Assembly: GCF_002101585.1 (NCBI RefSeq) | Contig: NZ_LQOT01000021.1 | Coordinates: forward strand, 1-64,000 | Direction: 5' to 3' | Source: Mycolicibacter engbaekii | Lineage (GTDB): Bacteria > Actinomycetota > Actinomycetes > Mycobacteriales > Mycobacteriaceae | DNA: 64,000 nucleotides | In this document: in pieces, positions 19,596-30,401 of the stretch | Numbering within the stretch: position 1 is the stretch's first letter | Layout: every line of letters starts with the position of its first letter | Program-made: the position numbers and the translations under genes | The notes under the pieces: model-generated | Database searches by the model: none | What the model was told of the DNA's origin: nothing | Seen by the model: the letters and a program-made list of their open reading frames with translations, nothing else

Positions 19596-20708
19596 ATGAC
19601 TCAGAATCCAACGCTTGCCGCTCTGAGCGCCGCCGGCGTATCGGTGTGGCTCGATGATCTGTCCCGCGACCGGCTGAACTCGGGCAACCTGGCCGAGCTG
19701 GTCGCCACCCGCAGTGTGGTCGGGGTGACCACCAACCCGACCATCTTCCAGAAGGCGCTGGAGAAAGGGCACGCCTACGACGGGCAACTGTCCGAACTGG
19801 CCGCCCGGGGCGCCGACGTGGACGCGGTGATCCGCACCGTCACCACCGACGACGTCCGCAACGCCTGCGACGTGCTGGCCGCGGCCTGGAAGGCCTCCGA
19901 CGGCGTGGACGGGCGCGTCTCGATCGAGGTCGATCCCCGGCTGGCCCATGACACCGACAAGACCGTCGCCCAGGCCGTCGAGCTGTGGAAGATCGTCGAC
20001 CGCCCCAACCTGTTCATCAAGATTCCGGCCACCCGGGCGGGGCTGCCCGCCATCACCGCGGTGCTCGCCGAAGGGATCTCGGTCAACGTCACGCTGATCT
20101 TCTCGGTCGAGCGACACCGCGAAGTGATGGACGCCTACCTGGCCGGTCTGGAGGCCGCCGCGGCTGCCGGGCACGACCTGTCCACCGTGCACTCGGTGGC
20201 GTCGTTCTTCGTGTCGCGGGTGGACTCCGAGATCGACACCCGGTTGGAGAACATCGGTTCGGCTGCGGCGCTGGAACTGCGCGGCAAGGCGGGCCTGGCC
20301 AACGCGCGGCTGGCCTACGCCGCCTACGAGGAGGTGTTCGGCGGCGAGCGTTTCGCCGCGCTGGCGGCCCGGGGCGCACGCGTCCAGCGGCCCCTGTGGG
20401 CCTCGACCGGGGTCAAGAACCCGGACTACCCGGACACCCTCTACGTCACCGAGCTGGTTGCGCCCCACACCGTCAACACCATGCCGGAGCCGACGCTGGA
20501 GGCGGTGGCCGACCACGGCGTGATCTCCGGCGACACCATCGCCGGAACCGCGCCGGCGTCCCAGCAGGTCTTCGAGCAGCTCTCGGCGGTGGGTATAGAC
20601 CTGCCCGACGTTTTCGAGGTGCTGGAGAGGGAGGGCGTCGAGAAGTTCGAGGCGTCCTGGGCCGAACTGCTGGACGCCACCGCAAGGCAGCTGAACGAGG
20701 CCAAGTGA
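19596..20708 (+). CDS. tal: Transaldolase
   Basis: A 370-residue transaldolase that exchanges three-carbon units between sedoheptulose 7-phosphate and glyceraldehyde 3-phosphate. The Schiff-base lysine is in [12 protein letters not shown] near residue 140, and the N-terminal [13 protein letters not shown] motif is intact. It belongs to the longer actinobacterial/cyanobacterial class, with the extra C-terminal [14 protein letters not shown] region. A Shine-Dalgarno GAAGGAG lies seven nt before the ATG. It is 42 bp after tkt and 4 bp before zwf. Confidence 0.97.
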   Translation: MTQNPTLAALSAAGVSVWLDDLSRDRLNSGNLAELVATRSVVGVTTNPTIFQKALEKGHAYDGQLSELAARGADVDAVIRTVTTDDVRNACDVLAAAWKASDGVDGRVSIEVDPRLAHDTDKTVAQAVELWKIVDRPNLFIKIPATRAGLPAITAVLAEGISVNVTLIFSVERHREVMDAYLAGLEAAAAAGHDLSTVHSVASFFVSRVDSEIDTRLENIGSAAALELRGKAGLANARLAYAAYEEVFGGERFAALAARGARVQRPLWASTGVKNPDYPDTLYVTELVAPHTVNTMPEPTLEAVADHGVISGDTIAGTAPASQQVFEQLSAVGIDLPDVFEVLEREGVEKFEASWAELLDATARQLNEAK

Positions 20709-20712
20709 TCTG

Positions 20713-22269
20713 ATGGCCGGGGGCGGGGCAGGGCGGAAAAACCCCGCGGGGTGGCAGAACCCCCTGCGGGACAAGCGAGACAAACGCCTGCCGCGTATCG
20801 CCGGTCCGTGCGGCGTGGTGATTTTCGGCGTCACCGGCGACCTCGCCCGCCGCAAGCTCATGCCGGCCATCTACGACCTGGCCAACCGGGGACTGCTGCC
20901 GCCGGCCTTCGCGCTGGTGGGCTTCGCCCGCCGGGACTGGGCCGACGAGGATTTCGCCGAGGTGGTCTACCAGGCCGTCAAGCAGCATGCCCGCACCCCC
21001 TTCCGTCAGGTGGTGTGGGATCGCCTGGCAGCGGGATTCCGTTTCGTGACAGGCACGTTCGACGACGACGAGGCATTCGCGCGCCTGGCTCAGACTCTGG
21101 AAGCCCTCGACGCCGAGCGCGGCACCGCAGGCAACCACGCCTTCTACCTGTCGGTCCCGCCGGCAGCCTTTCCGCTGGTGTGCGAGAAGCTGCACTCCAC
21201 CGGGCTGGCCCGCCCGCGGGACGGCCGCTGGAGCCGGGTGGTGATCGAGAAGCCGTTCGGTCACGACTTGGCCAGCGCGCGCGAACTCAACGCGGTGGTC
21301 AACAGCGTGTTCCCGGAGGAGTCGGTGTTCCGGATCGACCACTACCTGGGCAAGGAGACGGTGCAGAACATCCTGGCGCTGCGCTTCGCCAACCAGCTGT
21401 TCGACCCGATCTGGAACGCCCACTACGTCGATCACGTGCAGATCACCATGGCCGAAGACATCGGCCTGGGCGGCCGCGCCGGCTACTACGACGGCATCGG
21501 CGCGGCCCGCGACGTGATCCAGAACCACCTGCTGCAACTGCTGGCGCTCACCGCGATGGAGGAGCCGGTGAGCTTCTCCCCCGCCGAATTGCAGGCCGAG
21601 AAGATCAAGGTGCTCTCGGCCGTGCGGCTGGCGCAGCCGCTGGACGAGACCACCTGTCGCGGTCAGTACGCCGCCGGCTGGCAGGGCGGCGAGCACGTGG
21701 TGGGCCTGCTCGACGAAGACGGGTTCGCCCACGATTCACGGACCGAGACCTTTGCGGCGATCACCCTGGAGGTCGACACCCGACGCTGGGCCGGCGTCCC
21801 GTTCTACCTGCGGACCGGCAAGCGCCTGGGCCGGCGGGTCACCGAGATCGCGCTGGTGTTCAAGCGCGCACCCCATCTGCCGTTCGACGACACGATGACC
21901 GACGAATTGGGGACCAACGCCTTGGTGATCAGGGTGCAGCCCGACGAGGGAATCACCATGCGGTTCGGTTCCAAGGTTCCCGGCCATCTGATGGAAGTCC
22001 GCGACGTCAACATGGACTTCTCCTACGGATCGACGTTCTCCGAAGATTCGCCGGAGGCCTACGAACGCCTGATCCTGGATGTACTGCTGGGCGAGCCGTC
22101 CCTGTTCCCCGTCAATGCCGAGGTCGAATTATCTTGGGAGATACTCGATCCGGTGCTCGAGAATTGGGCCGAACACGGCAAGCCCGAACCGTATCCGGCT
22201 GGCAGCTGGGGGCCCAAGGGGGCGTTCGAGATGCTCAGGCGTTCCGGCCGGGAATGGCGGCGCCCATGA
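20713..22269 (+). CDS. zwf: Glucose-6-phosphate 1-dehydrogenase
   Basis: A 518-residue enzyme that oxidises glucose 6-phosphate to 6-phosphogluconolactone and produces NADPH. The coenzyme motif is IFGVTGDLARRKLMP near residue 36 and the catalytic signature is RIDHYLGKETVQN near residue 205, with the catalytic His in DHYLGKE. A Lys/Arg-rich N-terminal extension of about 30 residues precedes the core, as in other mycobacterial Zwf2 proteins. The stop codon overlaps the opcA start (ATGA). Confidence 0.97.
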   Translation: MAGGGAGRKNPAGWQNPLRDKRDKRLPRIAGPCGVVIFGVTGDLARRKLMPAIYDLANRGLLPPAFALVGFARRDWADEDFAEVVYQAVKQHARTPFRQVVWDRLAAGFRFVTGTFDDDEAFARLAQTLEALDAERGTAGNHAFYLSVPPAAFPLVCEKLHSTGLARPRDGRWSRVVIEKPFGHDLASARELNAVVNSVFPEESVFRIDHYLGKETVQNILALRFANQLFDPIWNAHYVDHVQITMAEDIGLGGRAGYYDGIGAARDVIQNHLLQLLALTAMEEPVSFSPAELQAEKIKVLSAVRLAQPLDETTCRGQYAAGWQGGEHVVGLLDEDGFAHDSRTETFAAITLEVDTRRWAGVPFYLRTGKRLGRRVTEIALVFKRAPHLPFDDTMTDELGTNALVIRVQPDEGITMRFGSKVPGHLMEVRDVNMDFSYGSTFSEDSPEAYERLILDVLLGEPSLFPVNAEVELSWEILDPVLENWAEHGKPEPYPAGSWGPKGAFEMLRRSGREWRRP

Positions 22270-23177
22270 TTGTCGAGCTGCCCGACACCTCCACCAACGC
22301 CATCAACAAGAGGCTCGACGAGCTGCGCGAGCAGGTCGGCGCGGCGACCACGGGCCGGGTCCTGACTCTGATCATCGCCCTGTGCGACGACGCACTGCTC
22401 GATGAGTCCATCGCCGCGGCCTACATCGCCAGCCAGGAGCACCCCAGCCGGGTGATCGTGGTGATCACCGGCGAAGCCGACTCGGGCTCGGCTCGCCTGG
22501 ACGCCGAGCTGCGGATGCTCGGTGATGCCGGCGGCGGCGAGGTGGTGGTGCTGAGGCTGTACGGCCCGCTGGCCGGACACGCCGACGCCGTCGTCACTCC
22601 GTTCCTGCTCCCCGACATCCCGGTGGTCGCGTGGTGGCCCGACGTCGCCCCGCCGGCACCGGCCGCCGACCCGCTGGGCGCCTTGGCGTTGCGGCGGATC
22701 ACCGACGCCACCAACGCCTCCGATCCCCGGGCCGCGATCCGAAGCCGCCGAGACGGCTACACCGCCGGAGACACCGACCTGTCGTGGAGCCGAATCACCT
22801 ACTGGCGCGCCCTGCTTGCCGCAGCCCTGGATCAGCCGCCGTATGAGCCGATCCGCTCGGCGGTGGTCTCCGGACTGGCGACCGAACCGACTCTGGACAT
22901 CCTGGCCGGCTGGTTGGCCAGTCGCATCGACGGGCCGGTACGGCGTGCCGTCGGCGCTTTGCGGATCGAGTTGATGCGCGACAGCGAGATCGTGTCGCTG
23001 AGCCGTCCGCAAGAGGGCGTGATCGCGACCTTGAGCCGCACCGGCAGGCCCGAGGCCCTGGTCCCGCTGCCGCGCCGGGTGACCGCGGAATGCCTCGCCG
23101 AGGACCTGCGCCGGCTGGACCCCGACGGTGTTTACGGAGCCGCCCTGACGGGCCTTGAGGAAGTGGAGTACCTGTGA
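22266..23177 (+). CDS. opcA: OpcA, glucose-6-phosphate dehydrogenase assembly protein
   Basis: A 303-residue OpcA protein. OpcA binds and activates Zwf in actinobacteria and cyanobacteria; it has no known catalytic site. Family stretches include [37 protein letters not shown] and a C-terminal helical domain. The ATG at 22266 is coupled to zwf and the stop is coupled to pgl, so the three are made together. A longer frame running back through zwf is an artefact of high GC. Confidence 0.95.
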   Translation: MIVELPDTSTNAINKRLDELREQVGAATTGRVLTLIIALCDDALLDESIAAAYIASQEHPSRVIVVITGEADSGSARLDAELRMLGDAGGGEVVVLRLYGPLAGHADAVVTPFLLPDIPVVAWWPDVAPPAPAADPLGALALRRITDATNASDPRAAIRSRRDGYTAGDTDLSWSRITYWRALLAAALDQPPYEPIRSAVVSGLATEPTLDILAGWLASRIDGPVRRAVGALRIELMRDSEIVSLSRPQEGVIATLSRTGRPEALVPLPRRVTAECLAEDLRRLDPDGVYGAALTGLEEVEYL

Positions 23178-23920
23178 TCGTTGCGACCTACCCCGACGCC
23201 GATGCCCTGGTCGCCGCCGCCGGCGACCGGCTGGCCGACGCGGTGGAGGCGGCCATCGCCGCCCGCGGCCGGGCACTGGTTGTGCTGACCGGGGGCGGCA
23301 ACGGCATCGCGCTGCTGCGTCGCCTCGGCGAGCATGCCGCGCGGATCGACTGGGCTCGCGTGCATCTGTTCTTCGGTGACGATCGCTTCGTTGCAGCCCA
23401 CGACGCCGATCGCAACGACAAGCAGGCGCGCGAGGCGCTGTTGGGCCGCATCGAGATACCGGCGGAGAACGTGCACGCGATGCCGGCCAGCGACGGCGCG
23501 TACGGCGACGACCTCGAGGCCGCCGCGCAGGCCTACCAGGAGGTGCTGGCGGCCCAGGCCGATGCGGGCCAACCCGCGCCGGAGTTCGACGTGCACCTGC
23601 TGGGTATGGGCGCTGAGGGGCACGTCAACTCGCTGTTCCCCGACACCGCTGCCGTCCGGGAGACCACGCGCATGGTGGTCGGGGTGAGCGATTCACCCAA
23701 GCCGCCGCCGCGCCGAATCACGCTGACCCTGCCGGCGATCCGGCGCTCGCGGGAGGTGTGGCTGGTGGTTGCCGGGGAGTCCAAGGCCGAGGCGGTGGCC
23801 GCCGCGATGGGCGGTGCGGACCCGGTCGAGGTTCCCGCCGCCGGTGCGATCGGCCGTGAGCAGACGGTGTGGCTGCTCGACGAGGCCGCCGCGTCGCTGC
23901 TGTCCGGGCAGCCCTCCTAG
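23174..23920 (+). CDS. pgl: 6-phosphogluconolactonase
   Basis: A 248-residue DevB/Pgl-type enzyme that hydrolyses 6-phosphogluconolactone to 6-phosphogluconate, completing the oxidative branch begun by Zwf. Family motifs are [14 protein letters not shown] near residue 38, [20 protein letters not shown] near residue 75 and [20 protein letters not shown] near residue 140. The GTG start overlaps the opcA TGA by 4 bp. It ends the coupled run of the pentose phosphate operon. Confidence 0.96.
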   Translation: MIVATYPDADALVAAAGDRLADAVEAAIAARGRALVVLTGGGNGIALLRRLGEHAARIDWARVHLFFGDDRFVAAHDADRNDKQAREALLGRIEIPAENVHAMPASDGAYGDDLEAAAQAYQEVLAAQADAGQPAPEFDVHLLGMGAEGHVNSLFPDTAAVRETTRMVVGVSDSPKPPPRRITLTLPAIRRSREVWLVVAGESKAEAVAAAMGGADPVEVPAAGAIGREQTVWLLDEAAASLLSGQPS

Positions 23921-23994
23921 CCCGCGGCCGGCGTTCTGCTCGGCCGGGTTGCGACGCGTCCGGCGATCCCCACAAGCCGCGCCCGTCGGCCGTT

Positions 23995-24000
23995 CATAAT
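23995..24000 (+). promoter_or_regulatory. Putative -10 of the small gene after pgl (leaderless)
   Basis: CATAAT, one base from TATAAT, is followed by exactly seven nt and then the ATG at 24008. This placement argues that the ATG at 23999, which lies inside the -10, is not the start. Confidence 0.5.
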
Positions 24001-24007
24001 GAGCGCT

Positions 24008-24394
24008 ATGGCAGACAGAACCGCGGGAAGCGGCACCGAACGCAAGCGGCTCAAGACCTTGGCTCAGGCGGCGCTGAACGCCGACGTGACCGTCGGCCAG
24101 CTTGAAGACGTGCTCGGTGGCCTCGGCAGCACCATGAACGAGCTCAACAGTTCCCTGGCCAATCTCAACGCCACGATCGAACGCCTGGGCAGCGGCCTGG
24201 ACCATCTTGAGTCGACCATGGGCAGCCTGGACGATCTGGCCCGCCGGCTGGTCACCCTGATAGAGCCGGTGGAAGCCATCGTCAACCGGATCGACTACCT
24301 GGTAGCCGTCGGCGAGACGGCCATGTCACCGCTGTCGATGACGGAGAACGCACTGCGCGGGATGCTCAACGCCATGCGCAACCGGATGCGCTGA
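24008..24394 (+). CDS. Small conserved helical protein (Rv1444c-like), function unknown
   Basis: A 128-residue protein with heptad-like spacing of Leu through most of its length: KRLKTLAQAALNADVTVG, then a long amphipathic helix (MNELNSSLANLNATIERLGS) and LDHLESTMGSLDDLARRL. There is no signal peptide or membrane segment. The helix periodicity suggests coiled-coil self-assembly or a partner protein, and its Leu/Asn repeats resemble phasin-like helical bundles, but I do not assign one. It follows pgl as in other mycobacteria, yet it seems to have its own promoter. The start is taken at 24008 from the -10 spacing. Confidence 0.8.
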   Translation: MADRTAGSGTERKRLKTLAQAALNADVTVGQLEDVLGGLGSTMNELNSSLANLNATIERLGSGLDHLESTMGSLDDLARRLVTLIEPVEAIVNRIDYLVAVGETAMSPLSMTENALRGMLNAMRNRMR

Positions 24395-24471
24395 GCGGTC
24401 ACGGACTCACCACCGAGGCGTTGCGCGCCTGCTCATCGTGAGCGACTTTTCTACACAGGTGAAGGATTTTG

Positions 24472-24485
24472 CTACATTGATGTAG
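24472..24485 (+). promoter_or_regulatory. Operator palindrome covering the -10 and start of the TetR gene
   Basis: CTACATTGATGTAG has perfect six-base arms around TG. Within it, TACATT (24473-24478) fits TANNNT and ends six nt before the GTG at 24485, whose first base is the last base of the palindrome. A related half element CTACA lies at 24451. A repressor bound here would cover the -10 and transcription start, as expected for TetR autoregulation. Confidence 0.65.
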
Positions 24486-25111
24486 TGACTGTCACGGCCA
24501 ACCAACGGGAGCGTGCCGCGCATCTGGGCCCGGAACGCCGTCGGCCCCTGGTACTGGATGCAGCGCTGGCCATCGCGGCCGCCTCGGGTACCACCGCGGT
24601 GACCATCGGCGCCGTCGCCGAGCGCCTGGGTGTCACCCGCCCGGTGGTGTATTCCTGCTTCCCCGACCGGGTCGCCCTGATCAAGGCGCTGGTCGAGCGC
24701 GAGCGCAACACCATGGTGGCCCGACTGCTCGACGCGTTGCACACCGCCCGGGGCGATGATCCCGAGGCTGCCTTCATCACCGGCTACCAGCACCTGTTGC
24801 ACATGGTCGACGAGCATCCCGACACCTGGCGGCTGATCTTCGCGGTCAGCCCAGATCCCTCGGTGGCCGACGTGGTCGCAGAGGCACGCCAGGCCGTCGC
24901 GGCCAGCGCCACCCGCTGGATCGCGCCGGCCCTGCGCACGTGGTGGCAGACCGCCGATCTGGATCGCAAGCTGCCCGTTCTCATCGAACTGTTCATGTCG
25001 GCCGGTGAGGCCGCGTCGCGCTCCTTGCTGGACAGCCAAAGCGACTGGACCCCCGACGATCTCGGCATCTTGTACGGACGAATCATGTGCAGCGCATTCC
25101 GCGCGGCATAA
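24485..25111 (+). CDS. TetR family transcriptional regulator
   Basis: A 208-residue TetR regulator. The helix-turn-helix spans about residues 25-60 (LVLDAALAIAAASG, then TIGAVAERLGVTRPVVYSCFPDR). The C-terminal ligand domain begins near residue 75 and is Ala/Leu rich. It starts with GTG at 24485 inside its own palindromic operator. The DUF2236 gene follows after 24 bp in the same direction, so the two are probably co-transcribed and co-regulated. The ligand is unknown. Confidence 0.9.
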   Translation: MTVTANQRERAAHLGPERRRPLVLDAALAIAAASGTTAVTIGAVAERLGVTRPVVYSCFPDRVALIKALVERERNTMVARLLDALHTARGDDPEAAFITGYQHLLHMVDEHPDTWRLIFAVSPDPSVADVVAEARQAVAASATRWIAPALRTWWQTADLDRKLPVLIELFMSAGEAASRSLLDSQSDWTPDDLGILYGRIMCSAFRAA

Positions 25112-25135
25112 AGCCGCACCGATAGGGGGAAACCA

Positions 25136-26257
25136 ATGAAACAGCACCGCACCACGCAGATGCCGGCGCGGACCGAGGCCACCGGCGGCTCATTGCGCTC
25201 GGTGATCACCCGGGTCCGCCGGCGCGATTACCAGCCGCTGCTCGACTACGGGGTGTTCGGGCCGGACTCGGTGGCGTGGCGGGTATGGACGTACCCGACC
25301 ACTCCCACCGTCGCGATCAGTCGAGCAGTGGTGATCGAAGAGCTTGACCCGTTCTTGACGGCGACCGTCAACGCCACCGGCCGGATCTACAACCAGCCCC
25401 GCGTCCGCCTGGAGCGCACCATCGCCTACTTCGCCACGATCGCCATCGGCGACTCCCTGTCAGCGGCCAAGGCGGCCGAGACGCTGACGAAGGTGCACGC
25501 GCACGCCGGCTGCGTGGAGCCGGTGTCGGGAGTGTGGTCAGACCCCAACAATCCCGACCAGCAACTGTGGATTCTGGTGACCGGCTGGCATTCGGTGCTC
25601 TACGCCTACGAGACCTACGGACCGGGCAGGCTCTCCGACGCCGATGAGCGCAGCTACTGGGCCGACTGCGCCAAAGCCGCGGAATTCCAGACCATCGACC
25701 CGGCTGCGGTGCCGCGCACCCGCGACGAGGTTCGGGACTACTTCCGGCGAATGCGGCCCCGGCTGGCCGCCAGCGAGGCGACCCAATACGCGATGCAGCA
25801 CCTGATGAACGCCAAGGCGTTCCTGTCCGACCTGCCGCGACTGCTCACCCCGGTGAAGTGGCCCGCCCGCTTTGTGTTGCGCGCCGGGGTCATTCGGATG
25901 CTTCCCCGGTGGCAGCGGGACCTCGCCAACACCCGGCAGAGCGCGGTGGTCGACTGGTTGATCCGGCCGATTCTGCGGGTCGGCATGGCGGTGATGGCCC
26001 GACCGACGGTCGCCATCCTCGCACTGCGCTTCCTGAGCCCGTCGACCGTGCCGATCGCCGCACCGGCGCTGCTCGGCATCCCGCCGGTCACCGCAGCGAC
26101 CGTCACCCCGGCGCAGGCGTTCGCCCGCCACGGCATCGCGACGCCCAAAGCGCTCTACGAGCAGTACAGATCAGAGCAGGACATCGTGATGCACCGGCCT
26201 TCTGCCCCGCTGCCGGTGCCACCTCCGGGCGGCGTCAGCCAGCCCCAGCCGGCCTAA
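25136..26257 (+). CDS. DUF2236 / MpaB-like oxygenase family protein
   Basis: A 373-residue protein of the DUF2236 family, whose characterised relatives (MpaB, latex-clearing Lcp-type rubber oxygenase domain) are haem-binding oxygenases. Visible family features are DYGVFGPDSVAWRVWTYPTT near residue 37, a KVHAHAGCVEPVSG region with conserved histidines near residue 118, and the WILVTGWHSVLYAYETYG helix near residue 150 with the second conserved His. A GGGGG Shine-Dalgarno lies before the ATG. It is likely co-transcribed with the TetR gene upstream. Whether it binds haem and what it oxidises cannot be told from the sequence. Confidence 0.85.
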   Translation: MKQHRTTQMPARTEATGGSLRSVITRVRRRDYQPLLDYGVFGPDSVAWRVWTYPTTPTVAISRAVVIEELDPFLTATVNATGRIYNQPRVRLERTIAYFATIAIGDSLSAAKAAETLTKVHAHAGCVEPVSGVWSDPNNPDQQLWILVTGWHSVLYAYETYGPGRLSDADERSYWADCAKAAEFQTIDPAAVPRTRDEVRDYFRRMRPRLAASEATQYAMQHLMNAKAFLSDLPRLLTPVKWPARFVLRAGVIRMLPRWQRDLANTRQSAVVDWLIRPILRVGMAVMARPTVAILALRFLSPSTVPIAAPALLGIPPVTAATVTPAQAFARHGIATPKALYEQYRSEQDIVMHRPSAPLPVPPPGGVSQPQPA

Positions 26258-26268
26258 GCCGGCTGGGG
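26243..26268. terminator. Bidirectional hairpin terminator between DUF2236 gene and secG
   Basis: A perfect 11-bp GC-rich stem (CCCCAGCCGGC paired with GCCGGCTGGGG) closes a CTAA loop that contains the start of the DUF2236 TAA stop. There is no long T tract, as is common for mycobacterial hairpin terminators. Downstream an 11-bp direct repeat CTGGGGGCAGG occurs at 26263 and 26279. The convergent arrangement with secG supports termination from both sides. Confidence 0.65.
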
Positions 26269-26290
26269 GCAGGATCGACTGGGGGCAGGG

Positions 26291-26524
26291 TCAGGCGTAT
26301 TTGATCAGCAGGCCCACCGCGACGATCGAGATCAGCCAGATCGCGATGACGAAGTAGGTCAGCCTGTCCAGGTTTTTCTCGACCACGGTCGAACCCGACA
26401 GGCTGGACTGCACGCCGCCGCCGAACAGAGTCGACAGGCCGCCGCCCTTGGCGCGGTGCAGCAGCACCAGCAGAATCACCAGCAGGCTGGTGATCACCAA
26501 GAGAATCTGCAGCGTCAAGATCAT
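26291..26524 (-). CDS. secG: SecG, preprotein translocase subunit
   Basis: A 77-residue SecG with two hydrophobic helices (about residues 2-22 and 52-74) and the conserved cytoplasmic loop HRAKGGGLSTLFGGG between them. It associates with SecYE in the plasma membrane and assists SecA-driven export. It lies 43 bp after tpiA, the usual actinobacterial order gap-pgk-tpiA-secG. Confidence 0.95.
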   Translation of the reverse strand: MILTLQILLVITSLLVILLVLLHRAKGGGLSTLFGGGVQSSLSGSTVVEKNLDRLTYFVIAIWLISIVAVGLLIKYA

Positions 26525-26567
26525 GCCGTCACCCTACCGTTCGGCCGGCGCTTCCCCGGCGTCTGGG

Positions 26568-27353
26568 TCACGGCAGCGGCCCGCCGGCGGCCAGCGCCGC
26601 CAGCATCGCGAACTGCTCGCCGTCCAGCGAGGCACCGCCTACCAGACCGCCGTCCACATCGGGCTGGCCGATGAGTTCGCCGATGTTCTTGGCGTTGACC
26701 GAGCCGCCGTAGAGCACCCGGACGGTGTCGGCGACCTTGGGTGAGGCGAGCTTGCCCAGTTCCGCGCGCACCGCCGCGCACACCTCCTGCGCGTCGGCGG
26801 CGCCGGCCACCCGGCCCGTGCCGATCGCCCACACCGGTTCGTAGGCGATGACGCTGGCACCGATCTGCTCGGCGCTCAGCCCGGCCAGCGAACCCCGCAA
26901 CTGCTCCAGGCAGTACTCGACGTGGTTGCCGGCCTCCCGGATCTCCAGGTGCTCGCCGATGCAGATGATCGGGGTGAGGCCGTGCTTGAGGGCGGCGGCC
27001 GCCTTCGCGGCGACCAGCGCGTCGTCCTCGCCGTGGTAGCTGCGTCGCTCGGAGTGCCCGACGACGACGAAGGTGCAACCCAGCTTGGCCAGGAACGCAC
27101 CGCTGACCTCACCGGTGTAGGCGCCCGCATCGTGCTGGGAGAGATCCTGGGCGCCGAAGGTCAGCCGAAGCTTGTCCCCGTCGACCAGGGTCTGAACACT
27201 GCGCAGGTCGGTGAACGGTGGCAGCACCGTGACGTCGACCTTGTCGAAGTACTTGTCCGGCAGCGCGAAAGCCACCTTCTGCACCAGGGCGATGGCCTCG
27301 AAGTGATTGAGGTTCATCTTCCAGTTGCCGGCGATCAGCGGCTTACGACTCAT
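26568..27353 (-). CDS. tpiA: Triosephosphate isomerase
   Basis: A 261-residue TIM barrel that interconverts dihydroxyacetone phosphate and glyceraldehyde 3-phosphate. The N-terminal GNWKMNLN (catalytic Lys), the catalytic His in VVGHSERR near residue 100 and the catalytic Glu in [11 protein letters not shown] near residue 170 are all present. The ATG overlaps the pgk stop by 4 bp, so the two are translationally coupled. Confidence 0.97.
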   Translation of the reverse strand: MSRKPLIAGNWKMNLNHFEAIALVQKVAFALPDKYFDKVDVTVLPPFTDLRSVQTLVDGDKLRLTFGAQDLSQHDAGAYTGEVSGAFLAKLGCTFVVVGHSERRSYHGEDDALVAAKAAAALKHGLTPIICIGEHLEIREAGNHVEYCLEQLRGSLAGLSAEQIGASVIAYEPVWAIGTGRVAGAADAQEVCAAVRAELGKLASPKVADTVRVLYGGSVNAKNIGELIGQPDVDGGLVGGASLDGEQFAMLAALAAGGPLP

Positions 27354-28597
27354 TGCGACCCTCCGGTTGCGAATCCGGTCTCCAGGACCTGCAGACCTGG
27401 CAGTGGTTTGCCCTCAAGGTATTCCAGGGACGCGCCGCCGCCGGTGGAGATGTGGGAGAAACCGTCCTCTGGCAGACCCAGCGCCCGTACCGCCGCGGCG
27501 GAGTCACCACCGCCGACAACGCTGAAGGCGCCTTTGGCTGTGGCGTTTGCGATCGCTTCGGCCACTCCCCTGGTGCCGGCCTCGAACGCCGGGAACTCGA
27601 ACACGCCCATCGGCCCGTTCCAGAAGATGGTCTTGGCGTTGCCCAGCAGGGCGGCGAACCGCTCCACCGAACCCGGACCGATGTCCAGGCCCATCTTGCC
27701 GTCCGGGATGGTGTCCGCGGCCACCACCTCGCCGGTGGCGGCGGCGTCGAACTTGTCGGCGACGACGATGTCCACGGGCAACCGCAGCACGTCGGCGTAG
27801 TCGTCGAGCAGTTGCCGGCAGGTGTCCACCATGTCGGCCTCCAGCAACGAGGTGCCGACCTGAAGCCCTTGTGCCGCCAGGAAGGTGAAGCACATGCCGC
27901 CGCCGATCACGATGGAGTCGGCTTTGGTGGCCAGCGACTTGATCACGCCCAGCTTGTCGGAGACCTTCGATCCGCCCAGCACCACCGCGTAGGGCCGCTC
28001 GGTCGACTCGGTCAGCTGCTGCAACACCTGGATCTCCGCGGCGACCAGCGTCCCCGCGTAGGCCGGCAGCAGCGTGGCGATGTCGTAGACCGAGGCCTGC
28101 TTGCGGTGCACCACGCCGAACCCGTCGGAGACGAAGGCCCCCGGCGAGCCGTCCGGCGCGGCGACCAGCTCGGCCAGTTCCCGGGCCAGAGCCAGCCGCT
28201 CGCCGTCGTCCTTGCTGGTCTCGCGCGGATCGAAGCGGATGTTCTCCAGCAGCAGCACGTCGCCGTCGGTCAGACCCTCGGCGCGGGCCAGGGCGTCGGT
28301 GCCGACCACATCACCGGCCAGCTGAACGTGCCGGCCCAACTGCTCGCTGAGCGCGGCCGCGACCGGCGCCAGCGACAACTTGGGGTCCGGCCCGCCTTTG
28401 GGCCGCCCCAGGTGCGCGGTCACCACGACCTTGGCGCCGGCGTCCACCAAGGCACGCAGCGTGGGCACCGATGCGGTGATCCGGCCCAGGTCGGTGATCT
28501 TTCCGTCGTCGAGCGGGACGTTCAGGTCGGAGCGCACCAGCACGCCCCGACCCGAAACACCCTCGGCGATCAGGTCTTGGACTGACTTGACGGCCAC
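27350..28597 (-). CDS. pgk: Phosphoglycerate kinase
   Basis: A 415-residue enzyme that transfers a phosphate from 1,3-bisphosphoglycerate to ADP. The N-terminal [10 protein letters not shown] signature, the TAHLGRPKG loop near residue 60, the hinge region near residue 190 with [12 protein letters not shown], and the C-terminal nucleotide site [10 protein letters not shown] are intact. It starts with GTG at 28597, 7 bp after gap. It forms one operon with gap and tpiA. Confidence 0.97.
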   Translation of the reverse strand: MAVKSVQDLIAEGVSGRGVLVRSDLNVPLDDGKITDLGRITASVPTLRALVDAGAKVVVTAHLGRPKGGPDPKLSLAPVAAALSEQLGRHVQLAGDVVGTDALARAEGLTDGDVLLLENIRFDPRETSKDDGERLALARELAELVAAPDGSPGAFVSDGFGVVHRKQASVYDIATLLPAYAGTLVAAEIQVLQQLTESTERPYAVVLGGSKVSDKLGVIKSLATKADSIVIGGGMCFTFLAAQGLQVGTSLLEADMVDTCRQLLDDYADVLRLPVDIVVADKFDAAATGEVVAADTIPDGKMGLDIGPGSVERFAALLGNAKTIFWNGPMGVFEFPAFEAGTRGVAEAIANATAKGAFSVVGGGDSAAAVRALGLPEDGFSHISTGGGASLEYLEGKPLPGLQVLETGFATGGSQ

Positions 28598-28604
28598 GAT
28601 CGCG

Positions 28605-29735
<1,131 letters not shown>

Positions 29736-29812
29736 CTACGCCAGCCAGCTGGGGAAGCAGATGCTCGAGCCGGCCGACCTCTTCGATGTTGTGGCGCACC
29801 CAGGCACGGCAG

Positions 29813-30388
29813 ATGGCCGAGCAACGTCGACACGGCACCGAGCTGGAGGCGGCGATCGAAACCGCAGTCCTCGACTTGCTCGCCGCGCACGGGCCCGGGG
29901 CCGTCACCATGGAGGCGGTTGCCGCCCGCGCCAAGACCAGTAAGCCCGTGCTGTATCGCCGCTGGCCCGATCGCCGCGCATTGATTCGCGACGTGCTGCT
30001 GCGCGCGGCGGTTGCCACGATTCCGCATGAGGACACCGGCAGCTACCGGACGGACATGCTGGCCGTCCTGTGAGGCTGGGCCCAGCTGTTCACCGGTCCG
30101 CGGGCCGCTGCCCTTGCCGCGGTGGTCGCGGCGATGACATACGACGCCGAGCTCGCCGCGGAATTTCGCGGCGGCGTCATCGAGTGGCGCAAACAAGAGA
30201 TGGCCGCCCTGCTTTCCCGCGGCATTCAACGCGGTGACGTGCGGGCCGACGTATCGATCGAGATCGCACGCGAACTCGCCCAGAGCGTGCTGTGGCACCG
30301 TCTTCTGATCTCCGGGGATCCGATCACCGATGAGCTGATCACCGAGCTCGTCGATGACGTGCTCGTCCCCTATGTCAGGCCGCGCTGA
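29813..30388 (+). pseudogene. TetR family regulator interrupted by an in-frame TGA
   Basis: Two pieces lie in the same reading frame. The first (29813-30073) has a complete TetR helix-turn-helix: VTMEAVAARAKTSKPVLYRRWPDRRALI. It stops at TGA 30071-30073 after LAVL. The frame continues immediately as GWAQLFTGPRAAALAAVVAAM and runs to 30388 with a normal TetR ligand domain. A single C-to-T change (CGA to TGA) would explain the stop, making a recent nonsense mutation or a sequencing error the simplest reading. The truncated product would have the DNA-binding domain but no dimerisation domain. It is convergent with the DUF3556 gene. Confidence 0.8.
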
Positions 30389-30401
30389 CGCCGGCTCGCG
30401 A

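Noticed and set aside
18651..20870. Open frame of 739 codons antisense to tkt and tal
   Set aside because: It mirrors two clear enzymes on the other strand, has Gly/Arg/Val/Gln/His-rich low-complexity composition typical of the complement of GC-rich codons, and shows no domain.
20751..22265. Long N-terminal extension of opcA through zwf
   Set aside because: The true opcA begins with ATG at 22266, coupled to the zwf stop; the extension is frame-shifted zwf sequence.
30071..30073. Selenocysteine codon in the TetR gene
   Set aside because: TetR proteins do not use selenocysteine and no stem-loop characteristic of insertion elements was evident; a nonsense mutation is simpler.
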